From Acanthococcus lagerstroemiae (lineage: Eukaryota > Arthropoda > Insecta > Hemiptera > Eriococcidae): a stretch of DNA of 64,000 bases. The position numbers and the translations under genes were made by a program. Location of the stretch: positions 2,022,321-2,086,320 of the forward strand of contig CM063109.1 of NCBI GenBank assembly GCA_031841125.1. Direction: 5' to 3'. The notes below the pieces were generated by a model. The model had not been told where the DNA came from. It worked only from the letters and a program-made list of their open reading frames with translations, and searched no databases. Positions 35,057 to 45,855 of the stretch are shown piece after piece; position 1 is the first letter of the stretch; each line of letters begins with the position of its first letter.

Positions 35057-38000
35057 ATGCCTGCCGATGGGGACGGCGGAGCAGCTATAGCCAGTTCGAC
35101 TGAGGCGTACAAACATCATCTTGAGCCACCAGGTAAATTTTCGTTTTCACCTACCGAGTGGCCTAAATGGAAAAGGCGTTTCGAGCGGTTCCGAGTCGCG
35201 TCCGGTTTAAAACAGTCCGCTGAGTCCATCCAAGTCAATACCCTCTTGTACGTCATGGGTGACGACGCAGAGGATATCTATGCCTCATTTTCATGGGCCC
35301 GACCAGCAGATGCCGAAAAGTACGAGTCCGTTATCGCCAAATTCGAGACGCACTTCATACCTCGTCGTAACATTATACACGAGAGGTATATGTTCAATCG
35401 TCGACACCAACTTCCGGGTGAGAGTTCCGACAGTTTTATCACCGCTTTGTATACCCTTTCGGAGCATTGCGAATATGGGCAAATGCGCGATGACCTCATT
35501 CGTGACCACATCGTTCTAGGAATCCGCGACGGAGATCTAAGCAAAAAGATGCAAATAGTTGCTGATCTAACCCTCGCCAAAGCTATTCAAATGGTGCGCA
35601 CTCACGAGAGTGTGGAAAGGGAAGGTCAACTTCAGCGCGGCGAAGCGAATTCGTCATCGGTCGATCGCGTCAATCGAAAGTTCCAGAAAACACCACCCAG
35701 GTCAAATAATGCGGAGAATTGTTCTCGCTGTGGTAACGAGCCACACTCGCGGAAGCAATGCCCAGCAGCAACGGCCAAATGCTTGAATTGCGGTTCAGTT
35801 GGGCACTTTGCTAAAATGTGTCGTTCGAAAAGCAGTCAGTATAGCGGTTCTACGCCTCGTCAAAAACTGCGTGGCAGTCCAAGACAACGTCGTCGAGTCA
35901 AAGCAGTAGACGCTGACTTCGAAGGTGAGTCCTCCGACGATAATTCTTTTTATATCGGTCAAGTTCGAAAATCCATCCGTCACGTCGAATCAAAATGGGT
36001 GTTTACCGCCAAAATTGGCGAGGAAGTTCGAGAGTTCGAAATTGATTCGGGCGCGGATGAGACAGTAGCACCACCATCGTTTTACAATGAGCAGTTCGAA
36101 CTGCACAAGCCAGAAGTTCGTCTAGATGGTCCAGATGGACATCCTCTGCGCATCATGGGTATGCAGAAACTGCCGATTACATACCGTGGTACTACCTCCC
36201 TTCAGAAAGTCTATTTGGTACGTAACCAGAAATCCGCGCTCTTGGGAAAACCTGCGATAGAAGCGTTTAATCTTATTCGTCGCATGAACCGAGTTGAGAA
36301 GTCCGACTCGAGTCGCCCAGAAAAGCGCTATAGTGATCGTTTTAAGGGTCTCGGAGAACTACCCGACGACTATAAAATCGAACTGGAAGACGGTGCAAAA
36401 CCGTTTGCAATTAAAGTTCCACGAAAGGTGCCAATACCACTTTTAGACAAGACTGAAAGTGCGCTTAAAAAATTGGTTGACACTGGAGTAATTTCGCCAA
36501 TTACAGAACCTACAGATTGGGTTGCGCCTTTAGTAGTAGTACCTAAGCCAAACAGTACAGTTCGAGTATGCGTCGATTATACGCGCTTGAACAATAGTGT
36601 AAAACGTGAATACTTCCCAATCCCTCCAGTGGAAGACACGTTAGCAAAGCTGAAAGGTGGTAAAATTTTTTCAAAACTTGACGCAAATTCCGGCTTCTAC
36701 CAAATACGATTGGCCGAAGAGTCAAAGAAATTGACTACGTTTTTAACCCCTTTCGGGCGCTACTTTTTCAATCGACTACCAATGGGTATTACGAGCGCCC
36801 CCGAACATTTCCAGTCGCAGATGCAGAAAATTCTCACCGGCTGTAAGGATGTTGTTTGCCACATGGACGACGTGTTGGTATGGGGAGCAACGGAAGCAGA
36901 GCACGACGAAAACCTCACAGCTGTCTTCGAGAAGCTCCGAGCAGCAAACATCACACTCAATTCCGAAAAATGCCTGTTCCGCAAAACAACACTCAAATTT
37001 TTGGGTCATATCATCTCGAACGGCCAAGTAGCAGTTGATCCTGAGAAGGTGAAAGCAATTGCCGAGATGACTCCGCCAAAGGACAAAAAAGAGCTGCAGT
37101 CACTCTTAGGTACGTTGAATTTTTTAGCTCGTCATATTCCAAATCGATCGGAAAATCTTGAACCTTTGTATGCGCTACTTCGTAAAAATGTGCCATTTTA
37201 TTGGGGCCAAGAGCAAGACGAAGCCTTTCAGTACCTAAAGCGAGTACTTAGCGCAGCTCCGGTCTTAACTATCTACGATAAGACAAAACCGTTGATAGTT
37301 TCGTGTGACGCATCTTCCTACGGAATTGGTGCAGTCTTACTTCAGCAGGATGAGAATAAAATCCTGCATCCCGTTTCCTACATCTCACGAACGCTGTCCA
37401 AGGGAGAACAACGCTATGCTCAGATCGAGAAGGAGCTACTAGCAATCGCATGGGCATGCGAGAAGTTCAATAGGTACTTAGTAGGTTTGCACTTTCAAAT
37501 CGAAACCGACCACAAACCACTGATACCTATTTTGAAGACTAAATTTTTGGACGATTTGTCACCTCGTCTTCAACGTTTGCGCCTGAAGCTAATGCGCTTT
37601 CAATTCGACGTGTCGCATACTCCGGGCAAGGACCTGGTAACTGCAGACCTACTATCCCGCAAACCTGTAAGCTCGCCACAACCAAGTGACGAAGCACTCC
37701 AGAAGGAACTACAGTCCGCTACTGTTGGTTCCGTTAAGCTAGTTCCTGCTTCATCGAAGATGTTAGGTCGTATTCGGGACGCACAACGTGCGAGTAGTAT
37801 TGGTCAGCAATTACTGACGTTTATTCGAGAAGGCTGGCCAAGAACAGTACCTGACGAACTAGTCGAGTATTGCAAACACCAAGCGTCGCTAAATACGTAT
37901 AAAGGCCTCATTTTGTATTGTCAGCGAATATGGATTCCACATTCGATGCGCGACGAGATCATAAAGCGCCTACATTCGTCTCATATGGGCCAAACTAAGA

Positions 38001-39067
38001 TGCATTCACTGGCTCAAACATCGATTTGGTGGCCTGGACTTCGCGCCTGCATCACTAAAATTAGCGACAGCTGTACACATTGCGCTCAACACCGTCCGAA
38101 TAAAAGTGAGCCACTTATTACCACACCCCTACCCTCTGACCCTTGGAGGAAAGTGGGAGTAGACTTGCTGAAAAAAGAGACGAAATGGTATATTGTCGTA
38201 ATCGATTATTATTCGAAATATATCGAGTTGAGCCACCTCCCTCGTCTTGATACTCGAAATGTCATTCAGCGCCTCGAAGTTATTTTCGCACGTCATGGGA
38301 TCCCTGAAATTGTATTCACCGACAACGGCACCCAACTAACATCAGATGAGATGCATCGATTTGCAGAAGAGTGGGACTTCGAGATTATCACTCGTAGCCC
38401 CTCTTATCCGCAGGCAAATGGTTTAGCCGAAGTAGCCGTCAAAATTGCCAAACGCGCCTTAGATACTTCATCGCCTAATCGAGCACTTATGCTGTATCGA
38501 GCAACGCCTAATTCACTAGGTTACAGCCCAGCACAACTTTTAATGAATCGTCAAATTCGTACGATAATCCCTGCTATTGATCTAGGAAATCGTATACCTA
38601 AGAAGAAAGTTTTGCACGAGAATCATGAGAAAAGACGACACCAGATGGAGCATCAATTTAATCGCGCGCAAGGTGCCACTCCATTACCAGAGTTATCACC
38701 CGGCACCAAAGTTTATATCGAGGATATTGGTCGACATGGAGTAATAATTCGAAAAAGATCCGAACCGCGTTCATACGATATCCGGTTAGACAATGGAGCT
38801 ATCCTTCGTCGCAACAGGAAAACCCTACGTTGCCCAAAACGTCCATCTTTGTTCGATCCTGAGATCTTCAGTTTCGACCCTGAGATCTTCGGTGCAACAC
38901 CGGCAGATACGCCGCAGCAGCCGGCTTCGACAACCCCGTCGAAGATCCCGAAGCCAGTCTCGAGGTCGCCGGGGAAATATAAAACTCGACTTGGTCGTAC
39001 CGTCACCGAGCCTGATCGTTTCCAGGCCGTCGGCCCTCTTCGCGATCGTTCAAAGTCCAAGTCGTAA
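35057..39067 (+). CDS. Gag-Pol polyprotein of Mag-like Ty3/gypsy retrotransposon
   Basis: A single 1336-residue frame from the first ATG after the leader. Residues ~1-220 are Gag capsid-like. Two CX2CX4HX4C zinc knuckles lie at 222-235 and 242-255. The aspartic protease has DSGA with the catalytic Asp at 330. The reverse transcriptase spans about 430-680, with its first Asp at 542 (KLDANSGFYQ) and catalytic HMDD at 602-605; His in place of the usual Tyr is known in this lineage. RNase H starts with Asp 751 (CDASSYGIG), with TDHKPL downstream. Integrase has an HHCC zinc region (about 974-1015) and a DDE triad at Asp1036, Asp1089 and Glu1125, with the expected 35-residue spacing. The C-terminus is basic and proline-rich. 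No stop, frameshift or missing catalytic residue is seen. Gag and Pol share one frame, so no frameshift signal is needed. There is no envelope gene. Confidence 0.97.
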   Translation: MPADGDGGAAIASSTEAYKHHLEPPGKFSFSPTEWPKWKRRFERFRVASGLKQSAESIQVNTLLYVMGDDAEDIYASFSWARPADAEKYESVIAKFETHFIPRRNIIHERYMFNRRHQLPGESSDSFITALYTLSEHCEYGQMRDDLIRDHIVLGIRDGDLSKKMQIVADLTLAKAIQMVRTHESVEREGQLQRGEANSSSVDRVNRKFQKTPPRSNNAENCSRCGNEPHSRKQCPAATAKCLNCGSVGHFAKMCRSKSSQYSGSTPRQKLRGSPRQRRRVKAVDADFEGESSDDNSFYIGQVRKSIRHVESKWVFTAKIGEEVREFEIDSGADETVAPPSFYNEQFELHKPEVRLDGPDGHPLRIMGMQKLPITYRGTTSLQKVYLVRNQKSALLGKPAIEAFNLIRRMNRVEKSDSSRPEKRYSDRFKGLGELPDDYKIELEDGAKPFAIKVPRKVPIPLLDKTESALKKLVDTGVISPITEPTDWVAPLVVVPKPNSTVRVCVDYTRLNNSVKREYFPIPPVEDTLAKLKGGKIFSKLDANSGFYQIRLAEESKKLTTFLTPFGRYFFNRLPMGITSAPEHFQSQMQKILTGCKDVVCHMDDVLVWGATEAEHDENLTAVFEKLRAANITLNSEKCLFRKTTLKFLGHIISNGQVAVDPEKVKAIAEMTPPKDKKELQSLLGTLNFLARHIPNRSENLEPLYALLRKNVPFYWGQEQDEAFQYLKRVLSAAPVLTIYDKTKPLIVSCDASSYGIGAVLLQQDENKILHPVSYISRTLSKGEQRYAQIEKELLAIAWACEKFNRYLVGLHFQIETDHKPLIPILKTKFLDDLSPRLQRLRLKLMRFQFDVSHTPGKDLVTADLLSRKPVSSPQPSDEALQKELQSATVGSVKLVPASSKMLGRIRDAQRASSIGQQLLTFIREGWPRTVPDELVEYCKHQASLNTYKGLILYCQRIWIPHSMRDEIIKRLHSSHMGQTKMHSLAQTSIWWPGLRACITKISDSCTHCAQHRPNKSEPLITTPLPSDPWRKVGVDLLKKETKWYIVVIDYYSKYIELSHLPRLDTRNVIQRLEVIFARHGIPEIVFTDNGTQLTSDEMHRFAEEWDFEIITRSPSYPQANGLAEVAVKIAKRALDTSSPNRALMLYRATPNSLGYSPAQLLMNRQIRTIIPAIDLGNRIPKKKVLHENHEKRRHQMEHQFNRAQGATPLPELSPGTKVYIEDIGRHGVIIRKRSEPRSYDIRLDNGAILRRNRKTLRCPKRPSLFDPEIFSFDPEIFGATPADTPQQPASTTPSKIPKPVSRSPGKYKTRLGRTVTEPDRFQAVGPLRDRSKSKS

Positions 39068-39097
39068 ATTTATTTGTTTTTATAAGTAAATACTTTT

Positions 39098-39106
39098 GAG
39101 GGGAGA
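39098..39106 (+). promoter_or_regulatory. Polypurine tract
   Basis: GAGGGGAGA lies immediately before the TG of the 3' LTR, the correct place for plus-strand priming. Confidence 0.85.
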
Positions 39107-39299
39107 TGTTGTATATAGATCGTAACAGGTTATATCACGTTTTATGATAGCTAATTGATTGCACGGCCTCTTGCAGTTTTAGTACGTCATACATACCTAT
39201 CTACTTTTATTCGATTGTGTAGAAGAATAATCAGTCGTAATACACACGTTAAACGAGCTGCGTCTTGTTATTATTTTCGCCTCCTATAAGCACGCCACA
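39107..39299 (+). repeat. 3' LTR of gypsy element
   Basis: 193 bp, same ends as the 5' LTR and one base different (ATACATACCTATC). It is followed by the AGCAG duplication. Confidence 0.97.
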
Positions 39300-39304
39300 A
39301 GCAG

Positions 39305-40569
39305 AACGAACCGAATCCGGGTGACAGTACGTTCACGATTCCGGTATTAATTTACCGAACGAATTGCCTTTGACCCGAAGATAACGTATACTTCTTTCTT
39401 CGGTGACGCCCAAGGTCGCAAAAATATGAAAAATGATAACGCGAATCCGAGAGGAAATTTGAATGCGTTGCGATGCTTAAAATTAAATTGAAGCTTATTT
39501 GAAAACCTAGCCGCGATCGTGAATCGCATCTCAGATTAATAAACATTTTTCCACTCTCGCCGACGGGGTTGCGAAACGTGCCAGAGAGAAACATGAGCCG
39601 TTTCGGAGGGGACTGGGGCGTGGGAAGCTATAAACAGAAGTGCGCCTGGTCATGCACACGCTGACTCGGCTATTTTCGCCTTCGATGACAATACGAGTAT
39701 TATTCATTGTTGTGTCTCATACACGCATACGCAAGCGAACACTCCACGTATGCCTAACAATGGCTATTGTTAGCTTCTTCGACTGTTCCCGAAGAATTGT
39801 TCGCGTCCATCGAGAGAAACGTAGGATGCAAAAATTTGAAACGGAGACGGTATCCAACATCAACTAGAGCCATCGAGATAAGATCCGGTCCTGACCGGAG
39901 GGAAAGTAGAGTACGGAATAAGAACCAGTGAAACAGAATAAAATCGGAAAAATATAGGTATTTCAAAACCCAGCCTGTCGCAAAAATCTGGGCTCGAGGG
40001 AATTCCCCTCTCTTTCGTCAGGCCCCGTATCAATTCGACACCTCATTTTCAAACAGATTAAGCTGCTCCGGCGCTAAGGACGCTTCGATTATAAAATTTT
40101 TGCAATACATCATGCAGGTAACGATCGAATTAAAAATACGAGTAATTAATCCCTCCTCTTCAAACTTCGAAGAGAAACACACACGGCTTGAATACACGGG
40201 ACGGACATCGCAGAAATTTCCCGTTCGTTGTCTCTAATCGATTCTTTCGTAGATTACTCCAAAATATTTTCGGCAATGGGTTATTAAAGAGATCGTTGGC
40301 CCAACGTAGGTACAGCTCAGCTGGCATTATTTTCAACAATATGAACATCAGTCCCGAGACCAGCTCCGTAACGTGACAACTTTTCCTAAGGGTACAACCT
40401 GGGATCAAAAAATAAATAAAAAATATAAAAAAAAGGAAAGGAAAGAGAGCAATTTACTGACAAGATATCAAAAGTTTCAACCTTTTTCTATTTTATTTTT
40501 TTATTAAAGATTTTTAATATCCTAGAAGGATTATAATCTCAAATTTATGAATAGTAAATAGGTATACTT
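39305..40569. other. No gene seen
   Basis: AT-rich with short unrecognised frames and an A-rich tract near 40410-40440. Confidence 0.4.
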
Positions 40570-41160
40570 TATATACATATGCTGGTTACGAAGATACGCT
40601 GAAGTTGACTCCGGTTTGGGTGATGAATTTGTAGACGAGGTTAAGGGCAGTTTGATTGTCAGTTAGTATCATTTGGAGGTTGTTTGGTAGTTGTAAGTTC
40701 GTTCGTATTTTTGTCTATTTTCTGCAGTCAAGTAGTATATGTCTTACTGTTAGTTGTTCATTGCAAGTTAGACATTTCGGTGGTGGTTCTTTTTTCAGGA
40801 GGTGTGAGTGGGTCAAGGTTGTATGTCCTAGTCGCAATTGGTTAATAGTAGTTTCTAGTTTGCGTTGATTTTGTTGTATTGTTTTCCAGGGATATATACA
40901 TGGTTTTTGATTTTGCGGAATTTGTTGTTCTGTTGTACGGTCCATTCGTGATTCCATTGTTTTATGTACTTGTTATTTATTTGTTGAGTGCGGGTTTTTA
41001 GGTTGTGCGTTGTAATTGTTACTACAAATTGTAGGTTGGTATCAGTTTCGAGTAGGTCGGTTTTGTATCTATGGTATACGTTGTTGTTTTGGTTGTGTTC
41101 TTGTGAGGTAAGTTGTTTATTAAATTTCAATAAATATCCAACGAAGTATCAATGGACGGA
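40570..41160 (-). pseudogene. LINE ORF2 C-terminal relic (I-like, RNase H group)
   Basis: The minus strand encodes the region just after RNase H in I-type LINEs. It has HEWTVQQNNKFRKIKN, then in another frame ETTINQLRLGHTTLTHSHLL, and a C-terminal zinc-like segment PPPKCLTCNEQLTVRHILLDC. The RLxLGHTxLTHxxLL phrase followed by CxxC..HxxxxC is typical of these elements. A frameshift lies near 40860-40950 and the 5' part is missing, so this is a 5'-truncated, decayed insertion. Its orientation is opposite to the LINE relic 1.1 kb downstream. Confidence 0.72.
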
Positions 41161-42299
41161 TGGACAGTTTTTGACCATACAAAGGCAATGACTTAAATTT
41201 ACAAATCTTAGTAATTTACACACAAGGAATTTAATTTGCACTAGCAGAAGAAATATGCCAAATATAGGATACTATTTTTCTTCTCTAATCGCTTATAAAG
41301 AAAAACTTGCCGTACGGACAAAATCTACGAACTTTTCTTTGTTTCTGATGGATAAAATTATCGAATATGACTACAGATAACAATAAAAAGAAACATTTAG
41401 ACTTTCAATTAATGGCCCGTAATTTCTTCTTTTAAACAGACTTTTGCATGCTTGCCTCCCGTTCCTAAGTGTGAACATTTGTAATTGAATTTACAATTTT
41501 CAACCACTGGGTAGCTATCAACTACTGGCACGGTATGTATTTCGTGAGTAGGCACATACTATATCAATCTACCTATTACTCTTACTGGTCACTGATCGTC
41601 GCTCGTAATCGAGAATATACATACGTAGCGAATAGTTTCGAGAGAAACTATAACAAAGTGCAAACTAGAATACAGCAGAAATTGGTTGTAACGATGTGAT
41701 TTTCAAGTCCGGCCACCGGTAATACATACCTACAAGAAAAACAATATCGGGTTGAGCGATGAATATATTGGTTATAACGATGACCCTTAAGCATCGTTAT
41801 AACCGATTTCTACCAAGGCCGGCACTATCTCACTTTCTCGTGTGTAGCAAGAAAAATTTATTAAGCCTGAAGCAAAAAAATTATTATTATGGTTACTGTT
41901 ACGAATACTGAATGTGACGGTGCGACTGCGAAAATCCACGTGTAGCAAGGTTGCACATGAATTTTTTCGTGTGTAGCGAGTACTACATAACTTCTACAAC
42001 TGGTGCCGGCCCTGATTTCTACTGTGTATTTTGTACCCTGTCTCACCACCCCGAACCAACGATGAAACAAAATAACTACCGGATGATCTTTCAACCGCAT
42101 CAAATAGGTAACACGATAATAGCGTGAGGAAATAAGCAGACTCGCCGAGCAGACTACAGAATGCGATGTTATTGTCACCAGCTAGAGAGCGACTTGCGAA
42201 TCGCGTACTTAATTAATCGTTCGCTCCGCACGTTTGCATCATCAGCGAGAAGACAGGTTGCGTTGGCGCGGCGCGGCATAGCATCTAGTCGTTGGTGAT
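41161..42299. other. No gene seen; clustered inverted repeats
   Basis: Contains the hairpin at 41770-41804 and a second GGTTGTAACGATG copy near 41684. CGTGTGTAGC words recur near 41840 and 41970, and GTGCCGGCC-type words near 41820 and 42003. This may be a decayed foldback element. No gene recognised. Confidence 0.45.
41770..41804. repeat. Perfect 13-bp stem hairpin
   Basis: GGTTATAACGATG is followed by a 9-base spacer and CATCGTTATAACC. Flanking bases GAAAT/ATTTC extend a longer imperfect inverted repeat with the related copy at about 41677-41696. Confidence 0.9.
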
Positions 42300-42580
42300 T
42301 ACGGTATCCATTGATAGAAACCAGCAGAAGGGCCTTGTTCATAAGCAGATCTATATCTGTACAGACAATCAATCGGCTATTAAGGCACTATCGTCACACC
42401 AAACTACATCCCTGGTGGTGGCGGAGTGTGTTAACCATTTATACACCCTCGCTCCGGAGAACCGTGTCACCATACTATGGACACCGAGACACTGCGGCTT
42501 AAAAGGGAAGTTGATCACTGGCAAGCTGGCGAAGGAGGGCATAAAAAAGGAACTGGCAACATTCAGACCGTGTCTTCCTG

Positions 42581-43306
42581 GGTGACCGGAAAATTGTTCG
42601 CACGAAAACTGATCGCATACGAGAATTGATCGCACGAGGAATGGCCGTGTGAGTGACTTGTGGATGGTGAATTGCGGTGTATTTTGTACGCTGTTATAAC
42701 GTCAAACGTCGTACATTTAGTATGGGGCACGTGGATTAGCCACCCTCATCGTCGAGAATGACGAGCACCTCAGTTTCCGTTGGAAATGTGAAATTGTTAC
42801 CACGCTGCTTTAAAGTCCATGTCTAAAACCAACAAACTCAGTGGAAGGGTGGCACACCGGTTTCGGGGCTACGCTTAATGTCGTGCACCATAACATCTTC
42901 AAATTTATAGAAGGCATCCACCGGGAGCAATCTCTAGCGGAGGCTAACGTAGAGCACATAGTAGCGGGTGACCTTCTCCCTAAGAAAAAGAAGTATCAGG
43001 ACAGTGCGGTCAGACTACAAAAGCTTGTGGAATGCTGTCCTGGTACCACTGATAGGGAGGAGAGTGATGACAGCGACGGGGATGATGAGGGAAGGGAGGA
43101 AAAGAGCATCTTAAAGTACTTAAGAGGGTAGCTCATAATATTAGTCTACATTAGTAAATTTAAAAAAAAAATTATGCATATTGAAAATAAATTTTTCTGG
43201 TGCGAACAATTTTGCGAAGAATCGTGCGATCAATTTTCCCTGCTTTCAATTTCGTGCGGTCAATTTTCTTGCGATCCATTTTCGTGCGAACAATTTTCAG
43301 GGAACC
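42581..43306 (+). mobile_element. MULE DNA transposon, family A, inserted in LINE
   Basis: The left end GGTGACCGGAAAATTGTTCG and the inverted right end GGTTCCCTGAAAATTGTTCG continue similarly for over 35 bp (CACGAAAA..GATCGCA). A perfect 9-bp duplication GTCTTCCTG flanks it (42572-42580 and 43307-43315), matching the MULE superfamily. Inside each terminus, GCGATCAATTTTC-type units repeat at roughly 15-17 bp (right side 43203-43298), likely transposase-binding arrays. The interior holds a decayed transposase C-terminus (42725-43131). At 726 bp it is an internally deleted derivative. Confidence 0.87.
42725..43131 (+). pseudogene. MULE transposase, C-terminal fragment
   Basis: From about 42725 the plus strand reads TWISHPHRRE, a stop, APQFPLEM, a stop, then NCYHAALKSM. 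After a frame change comes NSVEGWHTGF followed by HHNIFKFIEGIHREQSL, and the frame stays open to 43131 with a KKKYQDSAVRLQKLVE segment and an acidic tail. A TNxxVEGWH..F motif followed by a P/HNI(W/F)KFI..(L/I)..EQ.L stretch is the conserved end of MULE/FLYWCH-type transposases. The DDE core is absent. The 9-bp duplication around the host element supports the same assignment. Confidence 0.68.
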
Positions 43307-43805
43307 GTCTTCCTGTAGAATACAGCGTCATAAAATCCAAAGTTAAGGCTTGGATAAGTAAACAGACGGAAATGCACTGGCAGTTGGCCAGTGGCATGAA
43401 AGCCAGCAAAACACTGCCAAGTTCCTGTTAGAGATTGACAGGAAACGTGCAAGGCTCATGGTCGGACTACTAACTGGTCATGGGGCCACAAAACACATGT
43501 GGTGTAAAATAGGGGTGGTGAAAAGCGACTCCTGTAGGTACTGTGGAGAAGAGGAAGAAACCTCGATTCATATCATATGTTAATGCCCAGCAACAACCGG
43601 GACAAGACGTGAAGTACTGGGACTAAAGTATCCAGCACCCAGTGAAGTCAAAGGGATAAGGCTCAGTAAAATTCTCACTTTGGCTATAAAAAAGAGGCTA
43701 CTGAGCTGCTCCTTAACAGAAACTTGAGCAATAGTGCAATGGACTACAAGGTCTGAGCACTCGGCGCGTACAGCGTCACCTCATACAAATGAAATGAAAT
43801 GAATG

Positions 43806-45855
43806 GTATTTAATTGTGCTCGCTATATGCAGTGTAAGAGTACATCCAGCAAGATACGAGTACCTACACGAGAAGTCGAGTGGACTGTACAGTTTACGAT
43901 AAATAAGTGTGCGTTCACATTTCCCAATTCCAGCGAGATGCAGCGCAGCAGCGAGTTTAAATCATTCGAACGCGCTGTATCAGTGCAGTGCAGAGTCGTC
44001 GTTGCGCGTATAGGAAACGAACGTGGGAAAGCTTTGCTCGTAAAATTGCTCTGTTCTCGACCTGCTTCTCGTTTTAAGCACTAAATAGGTCTACTGAGAG
44101 GTAGCCATTTTACTTCAACAGTTAAGCCCAGGTATACGTATAACCTTGCGAAAAATGCTCGAAAACATCGTTTAAATCTATCATATTTTTTTTTTTTAGT
44201 TCGTTAAATGTTCAACTGAAGAAAGAAAAGAAAAAATTGTGTAGGCATAAGTATACTTAGTTTGAATTTCGTTAAATGCTTTTCGACTTGGTGTAACGTG
44301 ACTCCAGAGTTGGTATTCAGCAGCTACCCTTTTGGCATTCATAATCGAGAGCTTCTTGGAGGAGTCTTATCCTTCCTTCATCAGCAGCGTCGGCTTACTG
44401 TACACGTGTAAGTGAAGGCCGAACAGTCCCATCGGTCCGCGTGCGAGAACGGCACAGGAAACTGAAGAGGCCATTGTAAACTCATTTTGAACTCGATTCG
44501 TACGTCGACGATAAACTTCGCCCATATGATCAACGTTTACGAGAAACGTGTTTCGTTTTTTCGAAGAATTTCTTTTTCTTCGTGTGGGCTACCGGCTGCC
44601 TACGTTTTTTCGAACATCGTCGCTCGACAGTTATACTAGGTTTTGTTTTCTTTATCGACACCGGCTACTTTCGCAATAACATCTCGCATTGCGAATGTGC
44701 TCTACCGTCTCAGAATGGAGGTGTAGATGAGCGCTTTCTGGCTGTGGCTTAAGGAATAGCTGCTCCACTTTCATAAACAGCACATTTCCTTCATCGGCAA
44801 GTGCGAACTACAGCCAAATAAGAATATCGGGAAAATCACGATTCACGGTGCTTGTCTCTTCATGGCAGTTAACATAGATTTTTTCGGTGGAGAACGGAGG
44901 GGTGCGCAGTTTTCTATTTTAGTTAGTTCTGAACCGAATCGCGATTCAACTAGCGATTGTTATGTACGCGTACTCTGTCTACTCGGGCGAGGGAATGCTT
45001 CAAGTACATTCGAGCGTAGAGTAGCGAAACCTGGACTCGCGTTTCGACTGTTGCGAAGGTGGGTTACCTTACATTCAACTAACATGAAAAATAAGGGTAA
45101 TCGAACCAACCTCGGCAAGTTTGCTCCGCGACAACAAGGCTAATTTTGCTGCCCGAGCATTCTTGTTTTTTCACTATCCGCGGTGTATACTTTACTGAAA
45201 GCCGATGAATCTCACCTTTTCTCTCGCTCTTCCTTTTTTTTTTTTTTTTTTTCGCTCTGCTTCAATTCTATCAATCCTTTCGCACTGTGTGCACTTGACT
45301 GGAAACCGACGAGTCCCAAAGCTTCCTGTTAAAGTGCTTTAGGAGAAACCAGTGAACCCCCAAATCTCTCCGAACTTCTTGTAGTCAGTTTTCCCCAAGT
45401 CACCATTGCTAGTCGGGAGTAATACACTGCGTTTCGACAGTTCTTCGCCTTGTGCAGCGTTAGTACGCCAACTGGGGAGCCGCCTCTTGATGCTCTCTCT
45501 TCGTTGTCTGTGACACTCTCGCCGTAGCTCGCGGTCTTGCGTGTTTGTGTTTACAATATGATCCGTGAAAATATAAGAAATATCTTTACACAACATCCCC
45601 CACAGCGTGTTTTTAAGGCTCCATACTCACTATGCACCCCGTGAGGTACCCTGCCGTTACTCCAGAATTCAAGTTCCGTCGGAAAGTGCGTCTGGCTGGC
45701 CCTCTGCGGTATTGAAACGTAACAGGATACTGTGCGAAACAAGAATTCTCGTAACATACCAGAAATTTCTCGCATATGAGTGAGCATTTTTTGTCTCACA
45801 CAGCGCAAAATATACAAATGTCTGTCAGACTTTTCGCGTGAGGTTAGGCATTTTC
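43806..45855. other. No gene seen; possible LTR
   Basis: About 2 kb of mixed composition with a T-run near 45235-45252. An open frame of 93 codons (44862-45143) has no motif I recognise. See the low-confidence LTR candidate at 45327-45595. Confidence 0.4.
45327..45595 (-). repeat. Candidate LTR fragment
   Basis: On the minus strand the segment starts TGTTGTGTAAAGATATTTC and ends GCACTTTAACA. Directly upstream is GCTGTGGGGGA, which looks like a polypurine tract before a 3' LTR. No second LTR, duplication or pol remnant is found, so this rests on layout alone. Confidence 0.25.

Larger units (their letters stand above)
34619..39299 (+). mobile_element. Complete Ty3/gypsy retrotransposon, Mag-like lineage
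   Basis: A 4681-bp element with two 193-bp LTRs (TG..CA), a 5-bp target duplication AGCAG (34614-34618 and 39300-39304), a primer-binding site directly after the 5' LTR, a purine tract directly before the 3' LTR, and one uninterrupted gag-pol ORF without env. The LTRs differ at one position I could find (34710 region T versus C), so insertion is recent. The CHMDD-type RT box, a Gag with two zinc knuckles and a Gag-Pol fused in one frame fit the Mag group as I know it. All parts needed for autonomous retrotransposition appear present. Confidence 0.97.
42300..43805 (+). pseudogene. LINE 3' relic with RNase H, split by a MULE
   Basis: The first part (about 42300-42571) encodes an RNase H domain: a QIYICTDNQSAIKAL segment with a catalytic Asp, then VTILWTPRHCGLKG and KLAKEG. 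After the insertion the text resumes at about 43316 with VKAWISKQTEMHW, then RARLLVGLLTGHG and a zinc-like CRYCGEEEETSIHIIC (about 43531-43580), interrupted by frameshifts and a stop after it. The 3' end is marked by AAATG repeats (43787-43805), a tail type seen in I/Jockey-group LINEs. The 5' end, including RT and endonuclease, is absent. Removing 42581-43306 and one copy of the 9-bp duplication would rejoin the two halves. Confidence 0.82.

Noticed and set aside
34619..39299. Endogenous retrovirus with env
   Set aside because: The ORF ends in a basic Pol tail and the purine tract follows 31 bp after the stop; there is no room for or trace of an envelope gene.
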